This document shows, in pieces, positions 1-8,580 of a stretch of DNA of 35,708 bases. The first letter of the stretch is position 1. Every line of letters begins with the position of its first letter. Under the pieces are notes generated by a model that searched no databases, had not been told where the DNA came from, and saw only the letters and a program-made list of their open reading frames with translations. Source of the stretch: an uncultured Eubacteriales bacterium (lineage in GTDB: Bacteria; Bacillota; Clostridia; Oscillospirales; Butyricicoccaceae). A program made the translations under genes and the position numbers. The stretch spans positions 1 to 35,708 of the forward strand of contig USML01000003.1 of NCBI GenBank assembly GCA_900555855.1. The letters are read 5' to 3'.

Positions 1-1
1 A

Positions 2-490
2 AAAGTCATCGGCATTTGTGGCGGGTATCAGATGATGGGAGTGCGGATCGAGGATCCCGGGCAGGTCGAAGGTATGCAAACCGCGACCGACGGATTGGGT
101 TTACTGCCTCTGGTCACGGTGATGCAGGATGCGAAGGTGGTTTGTCAGAGTCATTTCCGTTTTAAGAATTATGAATCGGATTGTGCCGGTTATCAGATTC
201 ACATGGGGACGACGACACCTTTACACGCGGGAGGGCGGCAAACAACGCTCAATACCCTTGCGGACGGTACAACCGACGGTTATCGGTTGAACGCAGACTG
301 CTGGGGAAGTTATATGCACGGTATCCTCGACAATCCGGTTGTTTTAGACGATCTGGCCGCAGGTTTCGGAGTGACTGCCGGCAGTGGTTTTGATTACAGG
401 GCTTTTAAAGAACGGCAATACGACCTTCTGGCCGGTCAGGTACGGAAAGCTGTCGATTTGGACTATATTTATTCAACTTTATTTTTATAA
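2..490 (+). CDS. cobQ: Cobyric acid synthase, C-terminal part (5' truncated by window edge)
   Basis: This is the C-terminal glutamine amidotransferase part of cobyric acid synthase, which amidates the corrin ring side chains (adenosyl-cobyrinate a,c-diamide to cobyrate) using glutamine and ATP. The reading frame is open from base 2. The class I amidotransferase nucleophile motif GICGGYQMMG lies right at the edge and the partner histidine sits in GSYMHGILDNP. The frame ends two bases before the next start, and that neighbour is also a cobalamin gene, which supports the call. Codons are visibly AT-richer than the rest of the window (many TTT, TAT, GGT, GTT) and the gene order resembles Bacteroidales. 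The family is clear; the taxonomic origin is inferred. Confidence 0.88.
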   Translation, partial: KVIGICGGYQMMGVRIEDPGQVEGMQTATDGLGLLPLVTVMQDAKVVCQSHFRFKNYESDCAGYQIHMGTTTPLHAGGRQTTLNTLADGTTDGYRLNADCWGSYMHGILDNPVVLDDLAAGFGVTAGSGFDYRAFKERQYDLLAGQVRKAVDLDYIYSTLFL

Positions 491-492
491 CT

Positions 493-843
493 ATGATTCA
501 CGGACATGGGGATGACCTTTATAAATCGCAGGTGCAAATAAAAGCGAACTTTTCGACAAATGTCTGGTATGAAGCGGATACCCGTCCCTTGTGTGATTTT
601 TTGAGTACGCATCTCGAAGGTATTTTTCATTATCCGGAACCGGATGCCGGTTCTTTCCGTAAGGTGGCTGCTGCCTGCCACGGGCTTACTCCCGAACAGG
701 TTTTGGTCGGAAACGGGGCTACGGAATTGTTCTATATGGTGGCTCATGCTTTTTCCGGTAATCGTACGTTGATACCTGTCCCGTCGTTTACGGAGTACGA
801 AGATGCATGTACCTTGTATGACCATCATATCCAATTCGTCGGG
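493..843 (+). CDS. Threonine-phosphate decarboxylase (CobD/CobC-like), N-terminal fragment ending at a sequence join
   Basis: A PLP-dependent aminotransferase-fold enzyme that makes (R)-1-amino-2-propanol phosphate for the lower-ligand linker of cobalamin. Visible family features are the start MIHGHGDDLY, the motif IFHYPEPDA, the cofactor-region motif VGNGATELFY and PSFTEYEDA. A full enzyme is about 330-360 residues, but here only about 117 are present. The PLP lysine and the whole C-terminal half are absent. From about base 840 the same reading frame continues into an unrelated glycosidase-like protein with different codon use, so the end given is the approximate join, not a stop codon. It starts two bases after cobQ, as expected for a cobalamin operon. 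Confidence 0.8.
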
Positions 844-2232
844 CAGGTGGATGTGGAGCATATCGTCACGGAGCCGGCCTTTGTCTCCGGGCAGTTCGCC
901 TCCTATCATGTTTATCCCTATTACCCCGATTATCTCAACTATATCCTGCACCCGGCGGAGCGGGAAAGAAGCCCCGTCTGGGAGGGCAAGGCCGTCCTCT
1001 CCCGCGTGGAGACCGGCCCGGGCACGCCCATCGGCGCGGTTCTGGAGCAGGAGGATTATTATGGCCCGGAGGGCGGGGTCAATACCTATCTGGCCTATCT
1101 CCGCGCCCTGCGGCGGCATCATACCATGCCGGTGGTCATCTCGGAGTTTGGCGTCTCCACCGGCCGGGGCATGGCCCAGCGGGACCAGAACACCCGCCGC
1201 AACCAGGGCCACATGTCGGAGCAGGAGCAGGGGCAGGCGCTGGAGGAATGCTGGGAGGATATCATGACGGCGGGCTGCGCCGGCGGCTGTGTGTTTACCT
1301 GGCAGGACGAGTGGTTCAAGCGCACCTGGAACACCATGCACGCCGTGGACCTGCAGCGGACGCCCTACTGGAGCGATTATCAGACCAACGAGCAGTATTT
1401 CGGCCTGCTGTCCTTCGACCCCGGGAGGGAGGAGAGCGTCTGCTATGTGGACGGCGACCTTTCCGAATGGACGGAGGAAGACAAGCTTCTGGACGAGGGC
1501 GGCCGGGCGCTGTCGATGAAATATGACGAGCGCTTTGTCTATCTGCTGCTCTATGAGGAGGGCTTTTCCCAAGGGGAAAAGCGGCTGTATGTCCCCATTG
1601 ATGTGACGCCCAACAGCGGCAGCACCTGGTGCGAGAGCAGCGGCATCGCCTTTGACCGGCCGGCGGACTTTCTCCTGTGCATCGACGGCAGGGAAAACAG
1701 CCGGCTGCTGGTGCAGGAGCGCTATGAGGTGCTGCGGGCCATGTTTTATCACGAGACCCACGACCGGGACGCTTATCTGGAGCCGCCGGACGCGGATTCG
1801 CCGGTGTTCAAGGACATCCGTCTCATGCTGCAGACGGCCACGCCGCTGCTCACCGGCAACTGGCAGGCCAGCGCGGAGACCTATGAGACCGGCCTGCTCA
1901 CCTACGGCAACGCAAACCCCCGGGCGGCGGACTTCAATTCGCTGGCGGATTTCATCTTCGCCGGGGATTCTGTGGAGCTGAAGCTGCCCTGGCAGCTGCT
2001 GAACTTTGCCGACCCCTCCCGGATGGCCGTCCACGATGATTATTATGTCCATTACGGCGTGGAGACCATCTCCATCGACGCCATCTGGCTGGGGCTTACC
2101 GACGGGGCGGGCGGAGGCCGCACGGCTCTGGCCGAGGCGCCGCTGAAGGGCTGGGGCAACCGGGCCAGCTACCATGAGCGGCGGAAGGCCGCATATTACG
2201 CGCTGCAGCAGCTCTGGACCGGGACGCGCTGA
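844..2232 (+). CDS. Glycoside hydrolase-like secreted protein with CBM9-like C-terminal domain (5' end missing at the join)
   Basis: About 460 residues are present and the native start and signal peptide are lost. The first part looks like the end of a (beta/alpha)8 clan-A type glycosidase: FASYHVYPYYPDYLNY, then PVVISEFGVSTGRG, whose glutamate is a plausible catalytic acid or nucleophile, then VFTWQDEWFKRTWNT. From about base 1435 a beta-rich segment begins with DGDLSEW and FVYLLLYEE, like CBM9/DOMON carbohydrate-binding modules. It lies 23 bases before a HEAT-repeat gene and shortly before a family-2 glycosyltransferase, so a role in trimming or binding a secreted glycan is inferred. The exact GH family and substrate cannot be told by eye. 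Confidence 0.6.
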   Translation, partial: QVDVEHIVTEPAFVSGQFASYHVYPYYPDYLNYILHPAERERSPVWEGKAVLSRVETGPGTPIGAVLEQEDYYGPEGGVNTYLAYLRALRRHHTMPVVISEFGVSTGRGMAQRDQNTRRNQGHMSEQEQGQALEECWEDIMTAGCAGGCVFTWQDEWFKRTWNTMHAVDLQRTPYWSDYQTNEQYFGLLSFDPGREESVCYVDGDLSEWTEEDKLLDEGGRALSMKYDERFVYLLLYEEGFSQGEKRLYVPIDVTPNSGSTWCESSGIAFDRPADFLLCIDGRENSRLLVQERYEVLRAMFYHETHDRDAYLEPPDADSPVFKDIRLMLQTATPLLTGNWQASAETYETGLLTYGNANPRAADFNSLADFIFAGDSVELKLPWQLLNFADPSRMAVHDDYYVHYGVETISIDAIWLGLTDGAGGGRTALAEAPLKGWGNRASYHERRKAAYYALQQLWTGTR

Positions 2233-2255
2233 GCGCAGCGAGGGGAGGAAGAATC

Positions 2256-3383
2256 ATGCCGGTGGAGGGATTGATCTATCTGTATCTTGCCGTATGCGCC
2301 GGCCTGATCGGCTTTAATCTTACCGCCGCCGCCCGGGCCAAGCACCGGGAACGGCGGATCGCGCGGAAGGCAGACCGCATGGAGCGCCGGATCCTCCGTC
2401 AGCTGCCGCTGCTGGAGGCTGCGGGCCTTGTGGAGGAGGGCTTTCTCCGGGGCATGGAGCGCCGCCTGCGGCGGGTGGAAAGCATGCTGGCCCTGGACGC
2501 GGCGCTGGAGCGGCTGCAGGCCCGGCAGCCGGAGCAGGTCTGGGCGCTTCTGCGGGCCATGAACGGCGTTACCGTGGCGCTGGCGAAGGACTACTGCCGC
2601 CGCCGGGACGATGTGGAGGCGGCCTTTTTTCCCTATATCATCCGAAAATACCGCCTGCTGCAGGGCCGGAGGGACCGGACGCTGGAAGGGCTGCTGCTGG
2701 AGCTTTTGCGCCAGCCGAGCATTTATTGCCGGGAAAGCGCCATGCAGGCCATCTATACGGCGGGAGACCCGGCGCTGGTGGTGCATGCGCTGAAGATCAT
2801 CGACAGCGAGCGCCGGTTTTACCACGGCAGGCTGATCTCCAACGGGCTGCTGAACGATCAGAGCGACCGGCAGGCGCTGGACCAGGCGCTTTGGGCCGTG
2901 TTTGACGAGCTTGGCCCGGAGCTGCAGCTGGCCCTTTTGAATTACTTCCGCTATTCCTCCGGCGACCATGCGGAGAAGATGCTGGCGCTGCTGCAGGACC
3001 CGGAGCGGGACGACGAGCTGCGCTTTTCCTGCCTGCGCTATCTGGGGCATTATCCCTATGCCCCGGCCTATGAGACGCTGCTGGAGCTGGCGGAGCCAGA
3101 CCGGGAGCGGAGATGGGAATATGCGGCGGTGGCCGCGGCGGCGCTGGCAGCCTATCCGGGAGAGGAGACCCTGCGGGTCCTTCGGCGGGACCTTTGCCAC
3201 GCCAACTGGTATGTTCGCGACAACGCCGCCCGGAGCATGGAACGGCTGGACTGCCCCTGGCGGGAGCTGGAGGAAGTGATGGCCAGCGGCGACCGGTTTG
3301 CCGCGGAGATGCTGCGCTACCGGCTGGAGGAGCGGGAGCTGGAGCCGGAGAGAGAGGAGGATGCGGCGTGTATGATGGCGTAA
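2256..3383 (+). CDS. Membrane-anchored HEAT-repeat protein
   Basis: A 375-residue protein with one N-terminal membrane helix (about residues 6-27) followed by a basic stretch, then a cytosolic-looking alpha-helical region. Repeated two-helix units resemble HEAT or Armadillo repeats, for example RESAMQAIYTAGDPALVVHA, LRFSCLRYLGHYPYAPAYE and WYVRDNAARSMERLD. Such domains bind partners and have no catalytic motif. Its stop codon lies inside the start region of the following glycosyltransferase (16-base overlap), so the two are translationally coupled and probably act together, perhaps as a synthase scaffold. That role is inferred from position. A start at 2256 is supported by GAGGGGAGGAAG just upstream. 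Confidence 0.72.
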   Translation: MPVEGLIYLYLAVCAGLIGFNLTAAARAKHRERRIARKADRMERRILRQLPLLEAAGLVEEGFLRGMERRLRRVESMLALDAALERLQARQPEQVWALLRAMNGVTVALAKDYCRRRDDVEAAFFPYIIRKYRLLQGRRDRTLEGLLLELLRQPSIYCRESAMQAIYTAGDPALVVHALKIIDSERRFYHGRLISNGLLNDQSDRQALDQALWAVFDELGPELQLALLNYFRYSSGDHAEKMLALLQDPERDDELRFSCLRYLGHYPYAPAYETLLELAEPDRERRWEYAAVAAAALAAYPGEETLRVLRRDLCHANWYVRDNAARSMERLDCPWRELEEVMASGDRFAAEMLRYRLEERELEPEREEDAACMMA

Positions 3384-4771
3384 AGCTTTTTCTGGAGATC
3401 GTGGGCTGGTTTTTTGTGCTCTATCTGCTGGGCTATTCCACCTTTCTGTTCATCTCCGTGCTGACAGGCTCCATGGAGCTTTACAAGCACGCCCGGCGGG
3501 AACGGCTGAAGGTTTTGCTGCCGGCAGACGATCAGCTGCCCATCAGCATCATCGTCCCCGCCCACAACGAGGAGATCACCGCGGTGGCCACCGTGCGGTC
3601 GCTGCTGACGCTGGATTACCGGGCCTATGAGATCATCGTGGTGGACGACGGCTCCACCGACGACACCGCCCGGGTGCTGACGGAGGCCTTTGGGCTGCAC
3701 CGGATCCAGCGGCCCATCCACCGGCGCGTCCCCTGCCAGCGGGAGGAGGCCGTTTACGAGAGCCTGAGCCATAAGGTCCCGCTGACGCTGATCTGCAAGA
3801 AAAACGGCGGCAAGGCCGACGCCCTGAACATGGGCATCAACGCCTCCCGCTTCCCTTATTTTATCTGCATGGACGCGGATTCCGTCCTGCAGCACGATTC
3901 CCTGCGCCGCATCATCCAGCCCGTTTTGGAGGATGAGAATGTGGTGGCCGTGGGCGGGCTGGTGCGGGCGGCCAACGGGGTGGAGCTGGAAAACGGCCGG
4001 GTCCGGCGCTGGCAGCTGCCAAGAAACCTGCTGGTCTTTATGCAGACGCTGGAATATGACCGGTCGTTTTTGGCGTCGCGGATCCTGTTTGACCGGTTCA
4101 ACGGCTCCATGATCATCTCCGGGGCTTTCGGCCTGTTCAAAAAGGAGACGGTGGTGGCCGTGGGCGGCTATGAGCGGGAGACCGTGGGGGAGGACATGGA
4201 GCTGGTGGTGCGGCTGCACGAATATTGCAGCGCCCACGACATCGGCTATGCCATCCGCTACGCCAGCGACGCCGTCTGCTGGACGCAGGTGCCGGAGCGG
4301 CTGGGCGATCTTTGCAGGCAGCGCAAGCGCTGGCATCTGGGCCTGTTCCAGAGCCTCAGCCGCCACCGGGATATGTTTTATGACCGGCGGTTTGGGGCGG
4401 TGGGGTTTGTTTCCTATCTGTATTTCCTGATCTATGAGCTGCTTTCGCCGCTGATCGAGATCTTCGGCGTGTTTACCATGGTGCTGGCCTGGTGGCTGGA
4501 TCTGATCAATGTGCCGTTTATGCTGCTGTTTTTCGGGATCTATGCCGCCTTCGGCGTGATCCTGACGCTGACGGTGTTTTTCTCCCGCAGCCTGACGGCG
4601 GAGACCCGGATCACCCTGTGGGACGGCCTTCGGGCGGCGGCGCTTTGCGTGGTGGAGCTGGTGTTTTTGCGGTTTGTGCTGGCGTGGGTCCGCTGCGCGG
4701 CCCTTTTCGGCTACCGGAGCAAAAAGCTGCAATGGGGACAGATCCGGCGGCAAAGGATCGATCTGAACTGA
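3368..4771 (+). CDS. Processive family-2 glycosyltransferase, membrane protein
   Basis: A 467-residue polysaccharide-synthase-like enzyme that would polymerise a nucleotide sugar and pass the chain through the membrane. A GTG start at 3368 is chosen because AGAGAGGAGG lies seven bases upstream and the protein then begins with a membrane helix. The longer open frame upstream is antisense-like noise. Motifs in order: IIVPAHNEE (about 60), VDDGSTDD (about 92), MDADS (about 168), GEDMEL (about 275) and QRKRW (about 318). These are the D, DxD, TED-like and QxxRW signatures of processive GT2 enzymes such as cellulose or hyaluronan synthases. Several C-terminal membrane helices follow. No PilZ domain is visible, so any c-di-GMP control would have to use another route. 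Product unknown. Confidence 0.85.
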   Translation: MYDGVKLFLEIVGWFFVLYLLGYSTFLFISVLTGSMELYKHARRERLKVLLPADDQLPISIIVPAHNEEITAVATVRSLLTLDYRAYEIIVVDDGSTDDTARVLTEAFGLHRIQRPIHRRVPCQREEAVYESLSHKVPLTLICKKNGGKADALNMGINASRFPYFICMDADSVLQHDSLRRIIQPVLEDENVVAVGGLVRAANGVELENGRVRRWQLPRNLLVFMQTLEYDRSFLASRILFDRFNGSMIISGAFGLFKKETVVAVGGYERETVGEDMELVVRLHEYCSAHDIGYAIRYASDAVCWTQVPERLGDLCRQRKRWHLGLFQSLSRHRDMFYDRRFGAVGFVSYLYFLIYELLSPLIEIFGVFTMVLAWWLDLINVPFMLLFFGIYAAFGVILTLTVFFSRSLTAETRITLWDGLRAAALCVVELVFLRFVLAWVRCAALFGYRSKKLQWGQIRRQRIDLN

Positions 4772-4781
4772 GGAGGAGCGT

Positions 4782-6671
4782 ATGAGACAACTGCAACGCA
4801 GGCTCGGGGCGGCGGCTCTGGCCCTGCTGCTGGGGCTTATGACGGGCCTGCCGGCCCGGGCGGAGGAGACCGTCCTGATCGCGGGCAACGACGGGCTTTA
4901 TCCCATCGAGTCTTATGACCCGAAGACGGAGCGCTATGTGGGCCTGCTGCCGGAGCTTTATGAACGGATCGGCCGGGAGACGGGCCTGCGGCTGGTCTAT
5001 CTGCCCCACGAGGGCGACACCGGCCAGCGGCAGCGGACGGAAAACCGGCAGGCGGATATCCTCTCTGCCTATCTGCCGGACACGGTGGACGAGCGGCTGC
5101 TGCGGGAGCGGATCACGGTGTGCCGCAGGGAGACGGAGCAGGGCGTTCAGGAGATCCGGGTGGGCTTTTTGAACACGCTTTCTCCGGAGACGGCAGAGAC
5201 GCTCAAGCAGGCGCTGCAGGCCATCCCGCCGGAGGAGACGCTGGGGCTGCTGGCAAACAGCTTGGAGGCCAACCGGGGCGTTTCCCGCCGCCGGTTTTTT
5301 GCCGCGTTGGCGGCGCTGGGCGGGATGACGCTGCTGGCGGCGCTGGCGCTGGGCCTTTTCCTGCGGCAGAGGCAGAGCGCCGTCCAGGAGCGCGTCGGAG
5401 CGGTGCCGCGGCTGGGCATCGGCGGATACCAGGCCTATCTGCGCCGGGTGGAGCGGACCATTCCGCCGCAGGCGTGGGGGCTTTATTATGTGGCAAACAT
5501 CGGCTGCGGCGAGACGCTGCTGGAGCAGCGCCTGGATCAGAGCCGCATCGAGCAGCTGGAGCGCTGCGCTGCGGCATATCTCAAGCGGGCCTGCGGCCAG
5601 CGGGAGGGGCTTTATTATGTGGCACGGGGGAGCTTTGCCCTGATCCTTCGCTGCGGCAGCCGGGAAAGGGCCGAGCGGCGCATGGCCGTTTTGATGGAGG
5701 AGCTGAACACGCAGCTGACGGGCGTCCGGAGGGAATATGCCGGGCTGATCCGGGCGGGCGTCTGCGCGCTGGGGGAGGAGCGGTCGCTCAGCGGCGAGAC
5801 AGCCCTCGCCCATGCCCTGCAGGGTCGGCGCGACGCGGAGGCGCGCGGGCTGCCCTATGCCTTTACCACGCCGCAGCTGATCGCGGCGGGCGCAAGGCAG
5901 GAGCGCCTGCGGCGGCGGTGTGCCGAGGCCGTGGTCCGGGGCGAGCTTACCCCTTATCTGCAGCTGGTGATGGACCGGCAGGGCAGGGTGAACGGCGCGG
6001 AGCTGCTCTCCCGCTGGCAGGAGCCGGAGGAGGGCCTGCTGCGGCCCGGAGAATATCTTGACCTGATGATCGCCAGCGGTGTGGTCGTCCGGCACGATCT
6101 GGAGATCTTCCGCATGACCTGCCGGCTGCTGGAGCAGTGGAGCGGCCTGCCGGGCCGGGAAAAGCTTCGTCTGGCCTGCAACTTCACCCGGGCCGCCCTT
6201 GCGGAGCCGGGCTTTGCGGAGCAGGTGCGCCGGATCGCCGCGGGCGCCTCCTTCCCCCGGGAGCAGCTGATCCTGGAGATCACGGAGGACACGCTGATCC
6301 GCAGCGAGGGCGCGGTCCGGGAGAACATCCTGGAGCTGACGGCGATGGGCTTTTGCATGGCGCTGGACGATCTGGGGGCGGGCTATTCCTCGCTGGAGGA
6401 TCTGTGCGCGTATCCCATCCAGTTCGTCAAGCTGGCGCGGGAGCTGGTCCGGCGGACGGCGGAGGAGCGGGGCCGCAGGCTGGTGGCCGGCCTTTGCCAG
6501 CTGGCCCACAGCATGGATATGCAGGTGCTTTGCGAGGGCGTTGAGACCCGGGAGCAGCTGGAGACCGTGCTGGAGCAGGGCTGCGACCTGATCCAGGGCT
6601 TTTACTATGCCCGGCCGCTGCCGCTGCGGGAGGCGGAGCGGCGCTTGCAGGAAATGCTGGGCAAAGCATAA
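4782..6671 (+). CDS. Membrane EAL-domain c-di-GMP phosphodiesterase with periplasmic solute-binding-like sensor and degenerate GGDEF
   Basis: A 629-residue signalling protein. It has a signal peptide ending near PARA, then an extracytoplasmic stretch (about 30-160) resembling a shortened family-3 solute-binding domain (LIAGNDGLYPIE, YVGLLPELYERI), and a membrane helix at about 170-190. A GGDEF-like domain follows in which the active signature is replaced by ARGSFAL, so it should not make c-di-GMP. The C-terminal EAL domain keeps the likely metal and catalytic residues: AELLSRW, CNFTRAAL, LEITED, ALDDLGAGYSSL, FVKLARE, CEGVET and IQGFYYARP. It should therefore cleave c-di-GMP to pGpG. It starts 10 bases after the glycosyltransferase and is followed by a cyclase, so the pair probably sets c-di-GMP for this cluster. 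Confidence 0.85.
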   Translation: MRQLQRRLGAAALALLLGLMTGLPARAEETVLIAGNDGLYPIESYDPKTERYVGLLPELYERIGRETGLRLVYLPHEGDTGQRQRTENRQADILSAYLPDTVDERLLRERITVCRRETEQGVQEIRVGFLNTLSPETAETLKQALQAIPPEETLGLLANSLEANRGVSRRRFFAALAALGGMTLLAALALGLFLRQRQSAVQERVGAVPRLGIGGYQAYLRRVERTIPPQAWGLYYVANIGCGETLLEQRLDQSRIEQLERCAAAYLKRACGQREGLYYVARGSFALILRCGSRERAERRMAVLMEELNTQLTGVRREYAGLIRAGVCALGEERSLSGETALAHALQGRRDAEARGLPYAFTTPQLIAAGARQERLRRRCAEAVVRGELTPYLQLVMDRQGRVNGAELLSRWQEPEEGLLRPGEYLDLMIASGVVVRHDLEIFRMTCRLLEQWSGLPGREKLRLACNFTRAALAEPGFAEQVRRIAAGASFPREQLILEITEDTLIRSEGAVRENILELTAMGFCMALDDLGAGYSSLEDLCAYPIQFVKLARELVRRTAEERGRRLVAGLCQLAHSMDMQVLCEGVETREQLETVLEQGCDLIQGFYYARPLPLREAERRLQEMLGKA

Positions 6672-6683
6672 GGAGGCGGGACG

Positions 6684-8093
6684 ATGGGAAGCAAAAAGCA
6701 ATGGGCGATATTTCTGACGGCCACGGTGCTGACGGTCTGCCTGCTGGCGGTCACGGTGCTGGTCTGCGCCGGGCAGGCAGGGAAGGCCATGCGGCAGCAT
6801 TCCTTTGACGAGCTGGCGGCCTCCGGCCGGCGCCTGGCGGAGGATTATTACAGCACCATCAAAAACGACCAGATGTTCCTTTCGGCCATCGCGGAGCTGA
6901 TCGCCCGGCAGAAGCTGAGCGATGTGGACACGCTGCTGCGCGTGATGAACTCCTTTAGCTTTGAGGAGTCGTTTCTCACCCAGCTGATCCTGCTGATGCC
7001 AGACGGGCAGCTGCTGCACAGCGACGGCACCTGGTATGATGTTTCCGACCGGGTGGATTTTGCAGAGGAGGCCCGGAAGGGCGCTTATATCTCCGACCGG
7101 GTGGCCAGCCTGTTTGCGCCGGAGCAGCAGGTGGTGCGCAGCGCCATGCCCGTGAAGCGAAACGGCGAGACCGTGGCCATCCTTTACGGCGTGATCTTCC
7201 TGACGGAGAGCCGGCGGGCCTATTCCTCGGATTATTACAGCGGCAACGCCTTTATTCTGGTGATAGACGGCAACACCGGCGATATCCTGCTGGACACCTG
7301 GCACGATACGCTGGGCAGCCTGGCGGACATGAGCGACCGGAAAATGCTGGATGACTATACCTATGAGGAGGCGGCGGAAAACCTGCGCCTGGGCAGGAGC
7401 GGCGATGTGCGCTCGGTCTCCAAGACCACGGGAGGCATCCTTAATTTGCATTATGAGCCGGTGGGCATCAACAACTGGAGCGTTACCATCGGCGTCAGCG
7501 AAAAGGACGCGCTGGCGGGGACCAGAGGGGGCGTTCAGGCCCTGTATTATATGGCGGCCGTCATTGGGGTGCTGCTGGTGGGCTATCTGGCCTATGTGGC
7601 CGGATACCTGATCCGGGGCTGGCGGAGCATTTACCGTCAGAGCCTCATCGATCCGGGCACCGGGCTGCTCAACCGCATCGCCTTTGAGGCTTATCTGCAG
7701 AAGAACGAGGATACCGTGTTTGCGCCGGCGGCCTGCGTTTATATCGATGCCAACGGCCTCCACGAGATCAACAATCAATATGGCCACGAGGCCGGAGACC
7801 GGATGCTTCAGATGCTGGCGGAGCTGCTGCGGGAGCAGTTTCCCGGCGGCGGGCTCTACCGGGTGGGCGGCGACGAGATGGTGATCTTTCCCGCACAGGA
7901 GGAGGCTTGCCGGCCGCGGATGAGCGCCGTTGCAAGACATCTGGCCGCCCGGGGCTACAGCATCGCCTACGGCGTTGCCACCGCCCAGAGCACCGTGGGC
8001 CTGCGGACGCTGGTCCGGGAGGCGGATACCAGGATGCTGGAGGAAAAACGCGCCTACTATGCCAGCCGGGCCTGGCGGTCGCCCCGGGGCTGA
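6684..8093 (+). CDS. Membrane diguanylate cyclase with dCACHE-like sensor
   Basis: A 469-residue protein with a first membrane helix at about residues 8-30, a large extracytoplasmic domain of dCACHE type (about 31-285), a second helix at about 290-312 and a C-terminal GGDEF domain. The GGDEF domain shows DPGTGLLNR, the metal-site region YIDANGLHEINNQYGHEAGD and an intact RVGGDEMVIF signature, so it should make c-di-GMP from two GTP. No RxxD inhibitory site is seen five residues before GGDEM. It lies 12 bases after the EAL gene with an AAGGAGG ribosome-binding site. The extracellular ligand is unknown. Together with its neighbour it forms an opposed synthesis and degradation pair. Confidence 0.88.
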   Translation: MGSKKQWAIFLTATVLTVCLLAVTVLVCAGQAGKAMRQHSFDELAASGRRLAEDYYSTIKNDQMFLSAIAELIARQKLSDVDTLLRVMNSFSFEESFLTQLILLMPDGQLLHSDGTWYDVSDRVDFAEEARKGAYISDRVASLFAPEQQVVRSAMPVKRNGETVAILYGVIFLTESRRAYSSDYYSGNAFILVIDGNTGDILLDTWHDTLGSLADMSDRKMLDDYTYEEAAENLRLGRSGDVRSVSKTTGGILNLHYEPVGINNWSVTIGVSEKDALAGTRGGVQALYYMAAVIGVLLVGYLAYVAGYLIRGWRSIYRQSLIDPGTGLLNRIAFEAYLQKNEDTVFAPAACVYIDANGLHEINNQYGHEAGDRMLQMLAELLREQFPGGGLYRVGGDEMVIFPAQEEACRPRMSAVARHLAARGYSIAYGVATAQSTVGLRTLVREADTRMLEEKRAYYASRAWRSPRG

Positions 8094-8144
8094 GCGGCGT
8101 CTGCGGGCGCTGCAGCCAAAGCGAAGAAAGGGAGGAGCCTGTAA

Positions 8145-8537
8145 ATGGAACAGATCTGGGAACAGCTGTATTCCGCGGCAAGGGAGGTCCTGCGCCCGCG
8201 CAAGGTTTCTGAATGGATGGAGGTTGGCGGCGTTGCGGCGGCCATCCAGTCGGCATCGGGGAAGATCTACACCGGCGTCTGTGTGGACAGCGCCTGCACG
8301 CTGGGCATCTGCGCAGAGCGCAATGCCATCTTCCATATGCTGACCTGCGGGGAAGACGCCATCCGCCGGGTGGTCGCCATCAACGGGGAGGGCAAAGCTC
8401 TGCCGCCCTGCGGCGCTTGCCGGGAGCTGATGGCGCAGCTCATGCCGGAGGAGTATCAAAGCATCCAGATCCTGCTGGATCGGGAGACCGGCCGCGTGGT
8501 GACGCTGGGCGCGCTGACCCCCGAATGGTGGATCTGA
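8145..8537 (+). CDS. Divergent cytidine-deaminase-like zinc protein
   Basis: A 130-residue protein with the zinc-site signature of the cytidine deaminase superfamily: GICAERNAIFHM (zinc Cys and catalytic Glu) and LPPCGACRELM (two zinc Cys). The N-terminal PYSxFxVGAA and the NVENAS-type substrate motif of housekeeping cytidine deaminase are not conserved; VDSACTLG is found in that place. This is closer in form to the small blasticidin-S-deaminase-like group, so the substrate is uncertain. GGGAGGAG precedes the ATG. It follows the diguanylate cyclase by 51 bases and may be the last gene of the cluster, or a separate unit read from the same transcript. Confidence 0.75.
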   Translation: MEQIWEQLYSAAREVLRPRKVSEWMEVGGVAAAIQSASGKIYTGVCVDSACTLGICAERNAIFHMLTCGEDAIRRVVAINGEGKALPPCGACRELMAQLMPEEYQSIQILLDRETGRVVTLGALTPEWWI

Positions 8538-8554
8538 AAAAAGCGCAGAAAAAA

Positions 8555-8580
8555 GGCGCGCATCCAAGCGGATGCGCGCC
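8555..8580 (-). terminator. Rho-independent terminator, best oriented for the minus-strand serine acetyltransferase
   Basis: A perfect 11-bp stem (GGCGCGCATCC / GGATGCGCGCC) with a 4-base loop. Read on the minus strand it is followed by TTTTTT. On the plus strand only CTTT follows, so it would stop the deaminase transcript less well. It is probably shared by the two convergent genes. Confidence 0.85.

Noticed and set aside
493-2232. A 579-residue fusion of cobalamin decarboxylase and glycosidase
   Set aside because: The abrupt change in codon use and the loss of half of each domain fit a sequence join better than a natural fusion.
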